Source: Nitrospirillum sp034427435
GTDB taxonomy: Bacteria > Pseudomonadota > Alphaproteobacteria > Azospirillales > Azospirillaceae
Assembly (NCBI RefSeq): GCF_034427435.1
Contig: NZ_JAXQNP010000004.1
Coordinates: 558,001-622,000 of the forward strand
Direction: 5' to 3'
DNA length: 64,000 nucleotides
Of the stretch, positions 34,179 through 41,548 are shown in pieces. The position numbers and the translations under genes were made by a program. Under the pieces are notes generated by a model. The model was not told the origin of the DNA. It saw only the letters and a list, made by a program, of their open reading frames with translations, and did no database searches. Numbering within the stretch: position 1 is the first letter of the stretch; each line of letters begins with the position of its first letter.

Positions 34179-34373
34179 ATGACGCTCGCCGACTACCTCC
34201 AGGCCCAGGGCCTTACCGCCGCCGAATTCGCCCGGCGCATCGGGCGCAGCCGCTCAACCGTCGGCCGCTGGTGCGCCGGCCACCGCCACCCCGACGCCGC
34301 CGCCATGCGGGCGATCATGGAAGAGACCAAGGGGGCGGTGATGCCGAATGATTTCTTTGGTAACGCCCCTTAG
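34179..34373 (+). CDS. Cro-like small HTH protein
   Basis: 64 aa. A single XRE/YdaS-like HTH occupies most of it: TLADYLQAQGLTAAEFARRIGRSRSTVGRWCAGHRHPDAAAMRAIMEETKGAV. Its divergent placement opposite a CI-like repressor resembles a phage immunity switch, but no other phage genes are near. The stop codon lies inside the palindromic repeat that follows. Its promoter suggests a leaderless transcript. Confidence 0.75.
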   Translation: MTLADYLQAQGLTAAEFARRIGRSRSTVGRWCAGHRHPDAAAMRAIMEETKGAVMPNDFFGNAP

Positions 34374-34475
34374 AGCGGAACGCGATCAGGTGTAGTCACC
34401 TGATCGTGTAAATCCGTTCTATCATGAACAGGTTAAGAGCGAGATGCGATCAAACATGATCGCGTCTCGCTCTAA
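34370..34475. repeat. Palindromic intergenic repeat (REP-like), copy 2, compound
   Basis: Two palindromes in tandem. The first begins TTAGAGCGGAACGCGATCAG and folds on GGTG-TAGT-CACC. The second (34435-34475) runs from TTAAGAGCGAGATGCGATCA to TGATCGCGTCTCGCTCTAA and closely resembles the element at 9269-9312. It lies between the Cro-like gene and the 3' end of the BKACE gene and may act as its terminator. Confidence 0.8.
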
Positions 34476-34479
34476 GCGG

Positions 34480-35316
34480 TCATCCGAACCGCGCCCGCAC
34501 GTCGTCCGCCGTTGCCGGCGGGCGCCCCATGAGCCGGCCGCCCTGGGCGGCGGCGGCCACCAGGGCGGCGTTGTCGGGGGCGAGGGTGCCGTCGGGCAGG
34601 TGCAGGTTGTTCTCAAAGCCCACGCGGACATGGCCGCCCAGGCCGGTGGCGGTCAGCACGCAGGCGTTCTCCCGCCGGCCGAAGGCGCAGACCGCCCAGG
34701 GCACGTCGCCGGTGTTGTCGTTTGGCGCGTCCGCGACAGGCTCCAGGAAGGGCAGCAGGTCGCGCGGATCGCTGACCTGGCCGGCGGTGTAGCGGCCCAG
34801 GACGTACAGCAGGAAGTGCGGCACCTCCGGCACCACCCCGCGCCGGCGCAGGTCGTGCCAGCGCAGCAGGTCGTCCCGGGAATAGAGGATGGTCTGCACC
34901 ATGATCCGTTCCCGCGCCAGCCAGGCGAAGAAGTCGGCGGCATCCTTCTCATGCGCGCTGTCCGGCGCCAGTTCACGGATGGCCAGCGACACCGCCTCCG
35001 GCTTCAGGGCGCGGATCACGGCCATCTGGTGGGGCGGATGGTAGAGGCCGGCGGCCTCCGTCGTCACCTGGATAACCAGGCGGTCGCCCACGGCATCGCG
35101 CACCGCCCGGGTGGCGGCGGCATAGGCATCGGCGTCCAGCAGGTGGCGGCCCTGGGCGTCACGCACGTGCATGTGGACCATGGCGGCCCCCGCCTCCAGG
35201 CAGGCGGCGGCGTCCTGGGCGATCTCCGCCGGATCCAGGGGGATGGCCGGATGGTCGGTCTTCAGCCGCCGGGCGCCATTGGGCGCCACGGTCAGGATCA
35301 CGGGATCGGCGTTCAT
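34480..35316 (-). CDS. BKACE-family beta-keto acid cleavage enzyme (DUF849)
   Basis: 278 aa TIM barrel. The zinc-binding HMHVRD is visible near residue 48, with VTTEAAGLYHPPHQ and GHVRVGFENNLHLPDG near the C-terminus. Family reaction: a beta-keto acid plus acetyl-CoA gives acetoacetate and a new acyl-CoA; the substrate cannot be read from sequence. It starts 13 bp after the DctD-type gene, making it the last gene of the six-gene operon, so it probably acts on the compound taken up by the ABC transporter or on a product derived from it. Confidence 0.87.
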   Translation of the reverse strand: MNADPVILTVAPNGARRLKTDHPAIPLDPAEIAQDAAACLEAGAAMVHMHVRDAQGRHLLDADAYAAATRAVRDAVGDRLVIQVTTEAAGLYHPPHQMAVIRALKPEAVSLAIRELAPDSAHEKDAADFFAWLARERIMVQTILYSRDDLLRWHDLRRRGVVPEVPHFLLYVLGRYTAGQVSDPRDLLPFLEPVADAPNDNTGDVPWAVCAFGRRENACVLTATGLGGHVRVGFENNLHLPDGTLAPDNAALVAAAAQGGRLMGRPPATADDVRARFG

Positions 35317-35329
35317 TCAGTCCCCCCAC

Positions 35330-36697
35330 TCATTCCGTACCGCCTATGTTTAGGCGTTTCATCTTGTCGTACAGCGTCTTGCGCGGCACGCCCAACGTTT
35401 CCGCGGCGCGCGTCACCTGGCCGCCGCTGGCGCGCAGGGCCTCGGTGATCAGGTGGCGTTCCACCCCATCCAGGATGTCGGCCAAGGGCGCGTTCGCGGG
35501 TGTGCCGCCCTCGACGGCCGCCGCGTCGTCCTCCGCCAGGCCCAGCACATGGCGGTCAGCGGCGTTGCGCAGCTCGCGCACATTGCCCGGCCAATCCTTC
35601 AGCATCAGGGCTCGCAACAGGGTCGGCGCCGGCACGGCATAAGGCCGGCGGAAGCGGGCCGCCGCTTGCAGGGCGAAATGCTGGAACAGCAAGGGAATAT
35701 CCTCCCGCCGTTCACGCAAGGGGGGCAGGGTGAGGGTGACGACGTTCAGCCGGTAATATAGGTCGGCACGGAACCGGCCGGCGTTGGCGAGATCCAGCAG
35801 GTTCTCCTTGGTGGCGGCCACCACGCGCAGGTCCACCGCCACCCGGTCGTTGCCACCCAGCCGTTCCAGCGCCCGGTCCTGCAGCACCCGGAGCAGCTTG
35901 ACCTGCAGGGCCAGCGGCATGCTCTCGATCTCATCCAGGAACAAGGTGCCGCGATGGGCGTATTCGATCTTGCCCACCCGGCGCTTGGCGGCCCCGGTGA
36001 AGGCGCCGGCCTCATGGCCGAACATCTCGCTTTCGAACATGCTGTCCGGGATGGCGCCGCAGTTCACCGCGACGAAGGGATAGGCGGCCCGGGGACCGCC
36101 CTCGTGCAGCGCGCGGGCCACCTGTTCCTTGCCCGTGCCCGTTTCCCCCAGCACCAGCACGTCCACGTCCGTGCCGGCCAAGTCGGCCACCAGGCGGCGG
36201 ACCCGTACCAGGGCGGGGCTTTGCCCCAGCAGGTGGCTTTCCACCGCCGCGTTCCGCACCAGCGCCTCACGCAAGCGGCGGTTCTCCCGCACCAGGGCCC
36301 GTTTTTCCAGGGCGCGGCGGATCACCTCCACGAAATGCTCGGTGACGAAGGGCTTTTCGATGAAGTCATAGGCGCCGTCCTGCATGGCCCGCACGGCCAT
36401 GGAGATGTCGCCTTGGCCGGTCACCAGCACCACCGGCAGTTCCGCATCCAGCGCCCGCGCCCGCGACAGCAGGTCCAGCCCGCTCATCCCCGGCAGGCGC
36501 ACATCCGTCACCAGGATGCCCGGCGTGCCCACCGACAGGTCGGCCAGCGCCGCCTCCGCCGTCGGGTAGGTTGTCACGGCCAAACCCGCCAGTTCCAACG
36601 TCTGGCGCACGGTCAGGCGGATGATCTCCTCATCATCCACGAACAGGACAACTGGCGCGGTATCAGGGGAGGCAGTATCAAGCGGTTGGCTCATCAC
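35330..36697 (-). CDS. dctD: DctD-type sigma54-dependent response regulator
   Basis: 455 aa (GTG 36697 or ATG 36694). Receiver domain with phosphorylatable Asp about 65 (ILVTDVRLPGMSG), AAA+ domain with GETGTGKE, the sigma54-contacting GAFTGA loop and Walker B TLFLDEIE, and a Fis-type HTH (GGQVTRAAETLGVPRKTLYDKMKRL). It is the activator partner of the kinase whose gene overlaps its start by about 20 bp. Because a sigma54 promoter precedes this gene cluster, autoactivation of its own operon is likely. The name is by family; the signal need not be C4-dicarboxylate. Confidence 0.92.
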   Translation of the reverse strand: MMSQPLDTASPDTAPVVLFVDDEEIIRLTVRQTLELAGLAVTTYPTAEAALADLSVGTPGILVTDVRLPGMSGLDLLSRARALDAELPVVLVTGQGDISMAVRAMQDGAYDFIEKPFVTEHFVEVIRRALEKRALVRENRRLREALVRNAAVESHLLGQSPALVRVRRLVADLAGTDVDVLVLGETGTGKEQVARALHEGGPRAAYPFVAVNCGAIPDSMFESEMFGHEAGAFTGAAKRRVGKIEYAHRGTLFLDEIESMPLALQVKLLRVLQDRALERLGGNDRVAVDLRVVAATKENLLDLANAGRFRADLYYRLNVVTLTLPPLRERREDIPLLFQHFALQAAARFRRPYAVPAPTLLRALMLKDWPGNVRELRNAADRHVLGLAEDDAAAVEGGTPANAPLADILDGVERHLITEALRASGGQVTRAAETLGVPRKTLYDKMKRLNIGGTE

Positions 36698-38525
36698 GCT
36701 CAGCTATGATCAAAGGCAGGGTCAACAGGAAGACGGCGCCGGCGTTTTCACCGGGACGGGCCTCCCCGTCGCGGGCTTCCAACTGGCCCCCATATTCCTG
36801 GGTGATGGCCAGGGAGATGGCAAGGCCCAGGCCCAAGCCCTGACCGCCCGGCTTGGTGGTGACGAAGGGATCGAACAGACGGTCGCGCACGGCCGGGGCC
36901 AAGCCCGGGCCGTTGTCCGCCACCGCCACCCGCACGGCGGCGCGGTGGTCCAGCAAGACCGGTTCGGCGGTGATGGCGATGCGCGGCTCAGCCACCTCGG
37001 CCGTCGCATCCTCCGCGTTGCGGATCAGGTTGACCAGCACCTGCTGCAGCCGCACGGGATCGAAGGCCACCGTCACCTCCGGCACCTCCACCGTGACTTG
37101 CACCCGCGCCTCCTTCAGGCGGCGGTCCAAGAGGGCCAGCGCCTCCTGCACCGCGCCCGGCAGGGGGACGGGCTGGGCCGGCCCCTCGCTGCGGCGGGAG
37201 AAGTTGCGCAACTGGCTGGAGATCTTGGCCATGCGGTCGACCAGGCCGGCGATGTGGACCAGGTTCTGGCTGACCTCCGCCTGGCGGCCCTGCTCCAGCA
37301 GCAGGCGGGCGTTGTCAGCCAGGGCGCGCAGGGCTGTCAGCGGCTGGTTCAGCTCATGCGTCACGCCGGCCGCCACCTGGCCGATCATGGCCAGCTTGGC
37401 CGCCTGCACCAGTTCGGCCTGGGCGTCGCGCAGGTCGGCTGTACGCGCCTCCACCTGGCGTTCCAGGTCCTGGTAGGCGCGATCCAACGTGTCCTTGGCC
37501 AGGCGCTGTTCACGCAGGCGTTTCACCCGCTGGCGCACATACAGTCCAGAGGCCAGCAGCAGAAGGAGCAGCAGCGCCACCCCGATGCGCGCCGTGGCCG
37601 CGGCCTGCGCCACCGGGTGGGCGTCGGCCGCCAGCGCGATGGTCCAGCCATACCGGCCCAGGTCCCGTTCCACCAGCAGGGCCGGATGAACCTGGAGGGA
37701 CCGGGGCAGGACCAGGGGCGGATGCTCCAGTCCCACATACTCCCGGGTTTCTTCCAGGTATTTCAGCGTCCCGGCATCCAGGGGGCGGCGGGCGTGGAAT
37801 TTCCATTCCGGCTTGGAGGACAGGAAGACGACGCCGAAGCGGTCCGCCACCAGCACCGCGTCGTGAGAGATGCGCCAGCCATCCTCCAACGCGTCCAGCA
37901 CGATCTTGACGGCCAGCACGCCGACACGCCGGCCATCGCGGTCCACCGGTGCCGCGATGAAATAGCCGGGCAGCCGGGTGACCGTGCCCACGCCGTAGAA
38001 ACGGCCCAGGCCCTTGTCCCGCGCGTCCTTGAAATAGGGACGGTAGGAAAAATCGACGCCGACATAGCTGTCCGGCCGGTTCCAATTGCTGGACGCCACC
38101 GTGCGGCCGGCGGCATCCATCAGGTACAGGACGGCGGAGCCGGCGCTGGCGTTCACCGCCTCCAGATACCGGTTCACCCGGTCGACGTCGGCCGCGTCGG
38201 CCTGGCCCGCACCGGCCGCCGCCAGCGCCGCCACCGCCGGATCGCGGGCGGCGACGGAGGGCAGATAGTCGAAGCGCTCCACCGCGCTGTCCAGGTTGTT
38301 GGCGTAGATCTCCAGCCGGTGGCGGGCGTCGGCGGCCACCGCCTCCACCGCCCGCCGCTCGGCATGGCCGACCGCCAGCACCCACAGCCCCACGGCCCCC
38401 GCCGCCGCCAGCAGCAGCGCCAGGGCGCCACCGGTGCCGATGGCGCGCAGCCGCGCCGCGAAGGGATAGGGGCTGGCCAAGGCGGGATCAGTCGGTGGTG
38501 AGGCCGGCGCGTTCCGCCGCCTCAT
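36678..38525 (-). CDS. dctB: DctB-type sensor histidine kinase
   Basis: 615 aa. It has one N-terminal helix (GTGGALALLLAAAGAVGLWVLA), a large periplasmic Cache sensor domain, a second helix about 315-335, HisKA with His390 in GVTHELNQPLTALRALADNA, and HATPase with NLIRNAEDA, DNGPGL and GQGLGLGLAIS. It phosphorylates the adjacent DctD-type regulator. The 3' end overlaps dctD, and its first 38 bp overlap the end of the ABC ATPase gene, tying the sensor to that transporter. Confidence 0.92.
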   Translation of the reverse strand: MRRRNAPASPPTDPALASPYPFAARLRAIGTGGALALLLAAAGAVGLWVLAVGHAERRAVEAVAADARHRLEIYANNLDSAVERFDYLPSVAARDPAVAALAAAGAGQADAADVDRVNRYLEAVNASAGSAVLYLMDAAGRTVASSNWNRPDSYVGVDFSYRPYFKDARDKGLGRFYGVGTVTRLPGYFIAAPVDRDGRRVGVLAVKIVLDALEDGWRISHDAVLVADRFGVVFLSSKPEWKFHARRPLDAGTLKYLEETREYVGLEHPPLVLPRSLQVHPALLVERDLGRYGWTIALAADAHPVAQAAATARIGVALLLLLLLASGLYVRQRVKRLREQRLAKDTLDRAYQDLERQVEARTADLRDAQAELVQAAKLAMIGQVAAGVTHELNQPLTALRALADNARLLLEQGRQAEVSQNLVHIAGLVDRMAKISSQLRNFSRRSEGPAQPVPLPGAVQEALALLDRRLKEARVQVTVEVPEVTVAFDPVRLQQVLVNLIRNAEDATAEVAEPRIAITAEPVLLDHRAAVRVAVADNGPGLAPAVRDRLFDPFVTTKPGGQGLGLGLAISLAITQEYGGQLEARDGEARPGENAGAVFLLTLPLIIAERDEPTA

Positions 38526-39279
38526 GCCGCTGCTGCTCCTCCGACACCAGGCGGGACAGGTCGCGCTTCAGGGCGTTGAACTCCGGCGACGCGGCATCGC
38601 GCGGGCGCGGCATCTCCACCCGGATGTCGCGTTTCACCGTGCCGGGGCGGTAGGTCAGGACGACGATGCGGTCGGCCAGGTAGATGGCCTCCTCGATCGA
38701 GTGGGTGACGAAAACGATGGTCTTGCCCAGACGCGCCCAGATCTTCAGCAGCTCATCCTGCAGGGACCGGCGGGTCAGGGCGTCCAGCGCGCCGAACGGC
38801 TCATCCATCAGCAGGACGGGGCTGTCCAACGCCAGGACGCGGGCGATGGCCACGCGCTGGCGCATGCCGCCGGACAGATCCTTCGGGAACCGCTCGCCGA
38901 ATTCCGACAGGCCCAGCATGTCCAGCAGCTCACGCACCCGGGCGTCGGCCGCGTCCTTGGCCATGCCCTTGACCTCCAGCCCGAAGCGGACGTTCTTGGC
39001 CACCGTCATCCACGGGAACAGGGCGTATTCCTGGAACACCATGCCCCGGTCGGGCCCAGGGTTCGTCACCGGGCGGCCGCCCACGGTGATGCTGCCCTCC
39101 GAAGGGTGGGAGAAGCCGGCGATGGCGTTCAGCAGGGTGGACTTGCCGCAGCCGGACGGGCCCAGCAGGCAGACGAACTCCCCGGCCGCGATGTCCAGGT
39201 TGATGTCCTTCAGCGCCACCACTTCGTTCCCCGGAACGGCGAAGCGCTTGTAGACGTGGTTGATCAGGATGTCGGACAT
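38488..39279 (-). CDS. ABC transporter ATPase, SsuB/TauB type
   Basis: 263 aa. Walker A GPSGCGKST, signature LSGGMRQR, Walker B VLLMDEPFGALD and switch His in VFVTHSIEEA are intact. The sequence is of the nitrate/sulfonate/taurine (NitT/TauT) class. It energises import through the permease encoded 3 bp upstream. Its stop lies within the start of the kinase gene. Confidence 0.93.
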   Translation of the reverse strand: MSDILINHVYKRFAVPGNEVVALKDINLDIAAGEFVCLLGPSGCGKSTLLNAIAGFSHPSEGSITVGGRPVTNPGPDRGMVFQEYALFPWMTVAKNVRFGLEVKGMAKDAADARVRELLDMLGLSEFGERFPKDLSGGMRQRVAIARVLALDSPVLLMDEPFGALDALTRRSLQDELLKIWARLGKTIVFVTHSIEEAIYLADRIVVLTYRPGTVKRDIRVEMPRPRDAASPEFNALKRDLSRLVSEEQQRHEAAERAGLTTD

Positions 39280-39282
39280 GGT

Positions 39283-40104
39283 TCAGTGCTCCAGCCCGCG
39301 GTGCCAGCGCAGCAGGTGGTTGTTGATGCGGGTGACGCCGCTGTCGATGGCCAGGCCCAGCAGGCCGATGGTCAGCATGCCGGCGATGATCTTGTCGGAC
39401 CAGAAGTACTCCCGCGCTTCCAGGATGCGGAAGCCCAGGCCGTTGTTGACGGCGATCATCTCCGACACGATCACGACGATGAAGGCGGTGCCGATGCCGA
39501 TGCGCACGCCCGACAGGATGTAGGGCGTGGCCGCCGGCAGCATGACGCGGCGGAAGATGGTCAGGGGTCCGGCACCCAGGTTGCGCGCGGCGCGCAGATA
39601 GATGCCGTCCACCTGGCGCACCCCGGCGATGGTGTTCACCAGCACGGGGAAGAAGGCGCCCAGCGAGATCAGGAAGATGGCCGGCGGGTTGCCCAGGCCG
39701 AACCACAGGATGGACAGCGGAATGTAGGCGATGGGCGGAATGGGCCGCAGCACCTCCACCAGCGGGTTCAGCCAGCGGAAGGCCGCCCGGCTGGCGCCCA
39801 TGGCCAGGCCCAGGGGCAGGGCCAGCACGGCCCCCACCAGGAAGCCCATGACGACGCGGTACAGGCTGCCGATGGCGTCGGTGATCAGCTCGCCCGAGAA
39901 TATCCAGGCGACATAGCCGCCATTGGCGGGATCGAAAGGCTCCGCCGGGGCCAGGTAGGCCCACCAGCGCACGGCCACCGCCACGGGCGAGGGCAGGATC
40001 TTCGCGTTGACCAGGCCGGAACTGGACGCCGCCTGCCAGATGGCAAGCAGCACGAGCGGCACGACGGCCCCCTGCAGGGCCGCCAACCAAGTATTACGCC
40101 GCAT
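39283..40104 (-). CDS. ABC transporter permease, SsuC/TauC type
   Basis: 273 aa from ATG 40104, chosen for the GGGGAG site about 8 bp upstream (ATG 40119 has none). About six membrane helices and the BPD-transport EAA-like loop (GAGPLTIFRRVMLPAATPYILSGVRIGIG) are visible. It is preceded by a terminator-like hairpin, so it is probably made in smaller amounts than the binding protein. Confidence 0.92.
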   Translation of the reverse strand: MRRNTWLAALQGAVVPLVLLAIWQAASSSGLVNAKILPSPVAVAVRWWAYLAPAEPFDPANGGYVAWIFSGELITDAIGSLYRVVMGFLVGAVLALPLGLAMGASRAAFRWLNPLVEVLRPIPPIAYIPLSILWFGLGNPPAIFLISLGAFFPVLVNTIAGVRQVDGIYLRAARNLGAGPLTIFRRVMLPAATPYILSGVRIGIGTAFIVVIVSEMIAVNNGLGFRILEAREYFWSDKIIAGMLTIGLLGLAIDSGVTRINNHLLRWHRGLEH

Positions 40105-40147
40105 TCGGGTACTCCCCATGAAAGCGCGAAAGAAGCGGATCGAAAAA

Positions 40148-40177
40148 GGGCCCGCCGTATTCAGAAGCGGCGGGCCC
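40148..40177 (-). terminator. Intercistronic terminator/attenuator
   Basis: Perfect 10-bp stem GGGCCCGCCG with CGGCGGGCCC, 10-nt loop, followed on the minus strand by TTTTT. It lies between the binding-protein stop and the permease start, where partial termination would raise the binding-protein to membrane-component ratio. Confidence 0.8.
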
Positions 40178-40184
40178 TGGAGCC

Positions 40185-41180
40185 TTACTGGATGCCCAAT
40201 TCCTTCTTGGCGTCGGCCAGCAGGTCCAGCTTCACATAGTCGGTGGCCGTCGGCACCTTGGCCATCTTGGACACGCCATACTTGGCCATGGTATCGGCCG
40301 TGATCTGGATCTGCGCGGGGTCGATGTCATAGCTGTACTGGGCGTTGCCCATGGCGCTGTTGAAATCGGCCTCGGACAACTGCTTTTTGAACAGCGTCTC
40401 GCGCACATACTTGGACGCCACCTCCGGCTTGTCGATGAAGGTCTTGGTGGCCTTCACGAAGCAGCGCATGAACTTCTCGGCCACGGCCTTGTGCTTGTCG
40501 TGGAACTCCTCCGACATCACCAGGGTGCGCACGGGGCTGCCGATGGCGGTGTCGTAGGGCTTCATCACCTCGACGCCGAAGCCGCCGTTCACGGCCTGCG
40601 AGCCCTGCGGCTCCGTCTGCATGATGGCGTCCAGTTGTTTCAGCATCAGGGCCTGGTTCAGGTCCGGATAGTTCAGGTAGACGATCTGCACGTCCTTGCC
40701 CGGCTGGTCGGACCAGGTGAGGTTGTTCTGCGCCAGTTCCGCGGCCAGCAGCACCTCCTGGATGCCGCCCCGGGTGACGCCGACCTTCTTGCCCTTCAGG
40801 TCGGCGACCTTGGTCACCTTGGCCTCGGGGGCGGCCACCAGGCGGGCGCCGCCCTTGGCGAAACCGGCGACGATATAAATGGGGGCGCCGGCGGCGCGGC
40901 CGGAAATGGCGGCCTCGGACGCGGTGGCGCCCACGTCCAGCTCACCGGCCACCATGGCCTGCATGATGTCGGGGCCCTTGGCGAAAATCCGTTCCTCCAC
41001 CTTGATGCCGCAGTCGGTCAGCATCTGCGTGTAGGACACGGCGCCGAAGTGGGCCAGCTTCAGGTTGCCCAGGCGCACCACATCCTCGGCGGCGGCCGGC
41101 AGAGCCGCCAGCGACAGGGCGGACGCGGCCAGAACGGCGGCCAACAGGGTCTTTTGGGGCAGGGCTTTCTTGAGCATCAT
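40185..41180 (-). CDS. ABC transporter periplasmic binding protein, SsuA/TauA/NMT1-like
   Basis: 331 aa from ATG 41180, with a GGGAGG site. Signal peptide to about residue 32 (LLAAVLAASALSLAALPAAA). The mature protein has the NMT1/SsuA-like fold (IMQAMVAGELDVGATASEAAISGRAAGAPIYIV; DLKGKKVGVTRGG). Ligand unknown; the class binds sulfonates, nitrate, pyrimidine precursors and aromatic acids. It is the first gene behind the sigma54 promoter at 41265-41280. Confidence 0.9.
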   Translation of the reverse strand: MMLKKALPQKTLLAAVLAASALSLAALPAAAEDVVRLGNLKLAHFGAVSYTQMLTDCGIKVEERIFAKGPDIMQAMVAGELDVGATASEAAISGRAAGAPIYIVAGFAKGGARLVAAPEAKVTKVADLKGKKVGVTRGGIQEVLLAAELAQNNLTWSDQPGKDVQIVYLNYPDLNQALMLKQLDAIMQTEPQGSQAVNGGFGVEVMKPYDTAIGSPVRTLVMSEEFHDKHKAVAEKFMRCFVKATKTFIDKPEVASKYVRETLFKKQLSEADFNSAMGNAQYSYDIDPAQIQITADTMAKYGVSKMAKVPTATDYVKLDLLADAKKELGIQ

Positions 41181-41264
41181 CTTAAATACCTCCCGGGCTT
41201 TGGTATCCAACGGCCGCCGATCAATGCCGGCGGTTCCTGGTCGTCTTGGAACTGGGGTGATACT

Positions 41265-41280
41265 AGCAGAAGCTGTGCCA
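41265..41280 (-). promoter_or_regulatory. Sigma54 (-24/-12) promoter of the ABC-DctBD-BKACE operon
   Basis: On the minus strand: TGGCACAGCTTCTGCT. This matches the -24 TGGCAC box and the -12 GC with exact spacing. The expected start site is about 70 nt upstream of ATG 41180. The operon itself encodes a sigma54 activator. A GC-rich inverted repeat further upstream (41333-41352, CCCCGCC/GGCGGGG) could be an activator site, but that is a guess. Confidence 0.8.
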
Positions 41281-41548
41281 ACCGCCGGGGCAAACCATCA
41301 CCGGGAGGGAGAACGGCTCGAAACGCCAGCATCCCCGCCAAAGTGGGCGGGGCAGGCCTTAAGCGGGGCAGGGGAAGGGCGGCGCCCCACTGGCGGTTTT
41401 CCCGCCACGGCGGGGAGGGGGCTGTCACCTTTTCCGCCGCGGCCGGTCGCGTGCCGTCAAGCGTCGTAGGCGACGAGGACGATTTGCGCTATGACGGCCC
41501 CCAAGCGGCCGCAAGGCCGATGGGGTTCCTGCCTTTCGGAGAGCTTGG

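Noticed and set aside
32974..34475. Prophage remnant
   Set aside because: Only a CI/Cro-like pair is present; no integrase, structural, lysis or packaging gene and no attachment-site repeat could be seen.
38524..40239. Plus-strand open frame of about 571 codons opposite the ABC ATPase and permease
   Set aside because: Shadow of GC-rich coding sequence; no recognisable motif.
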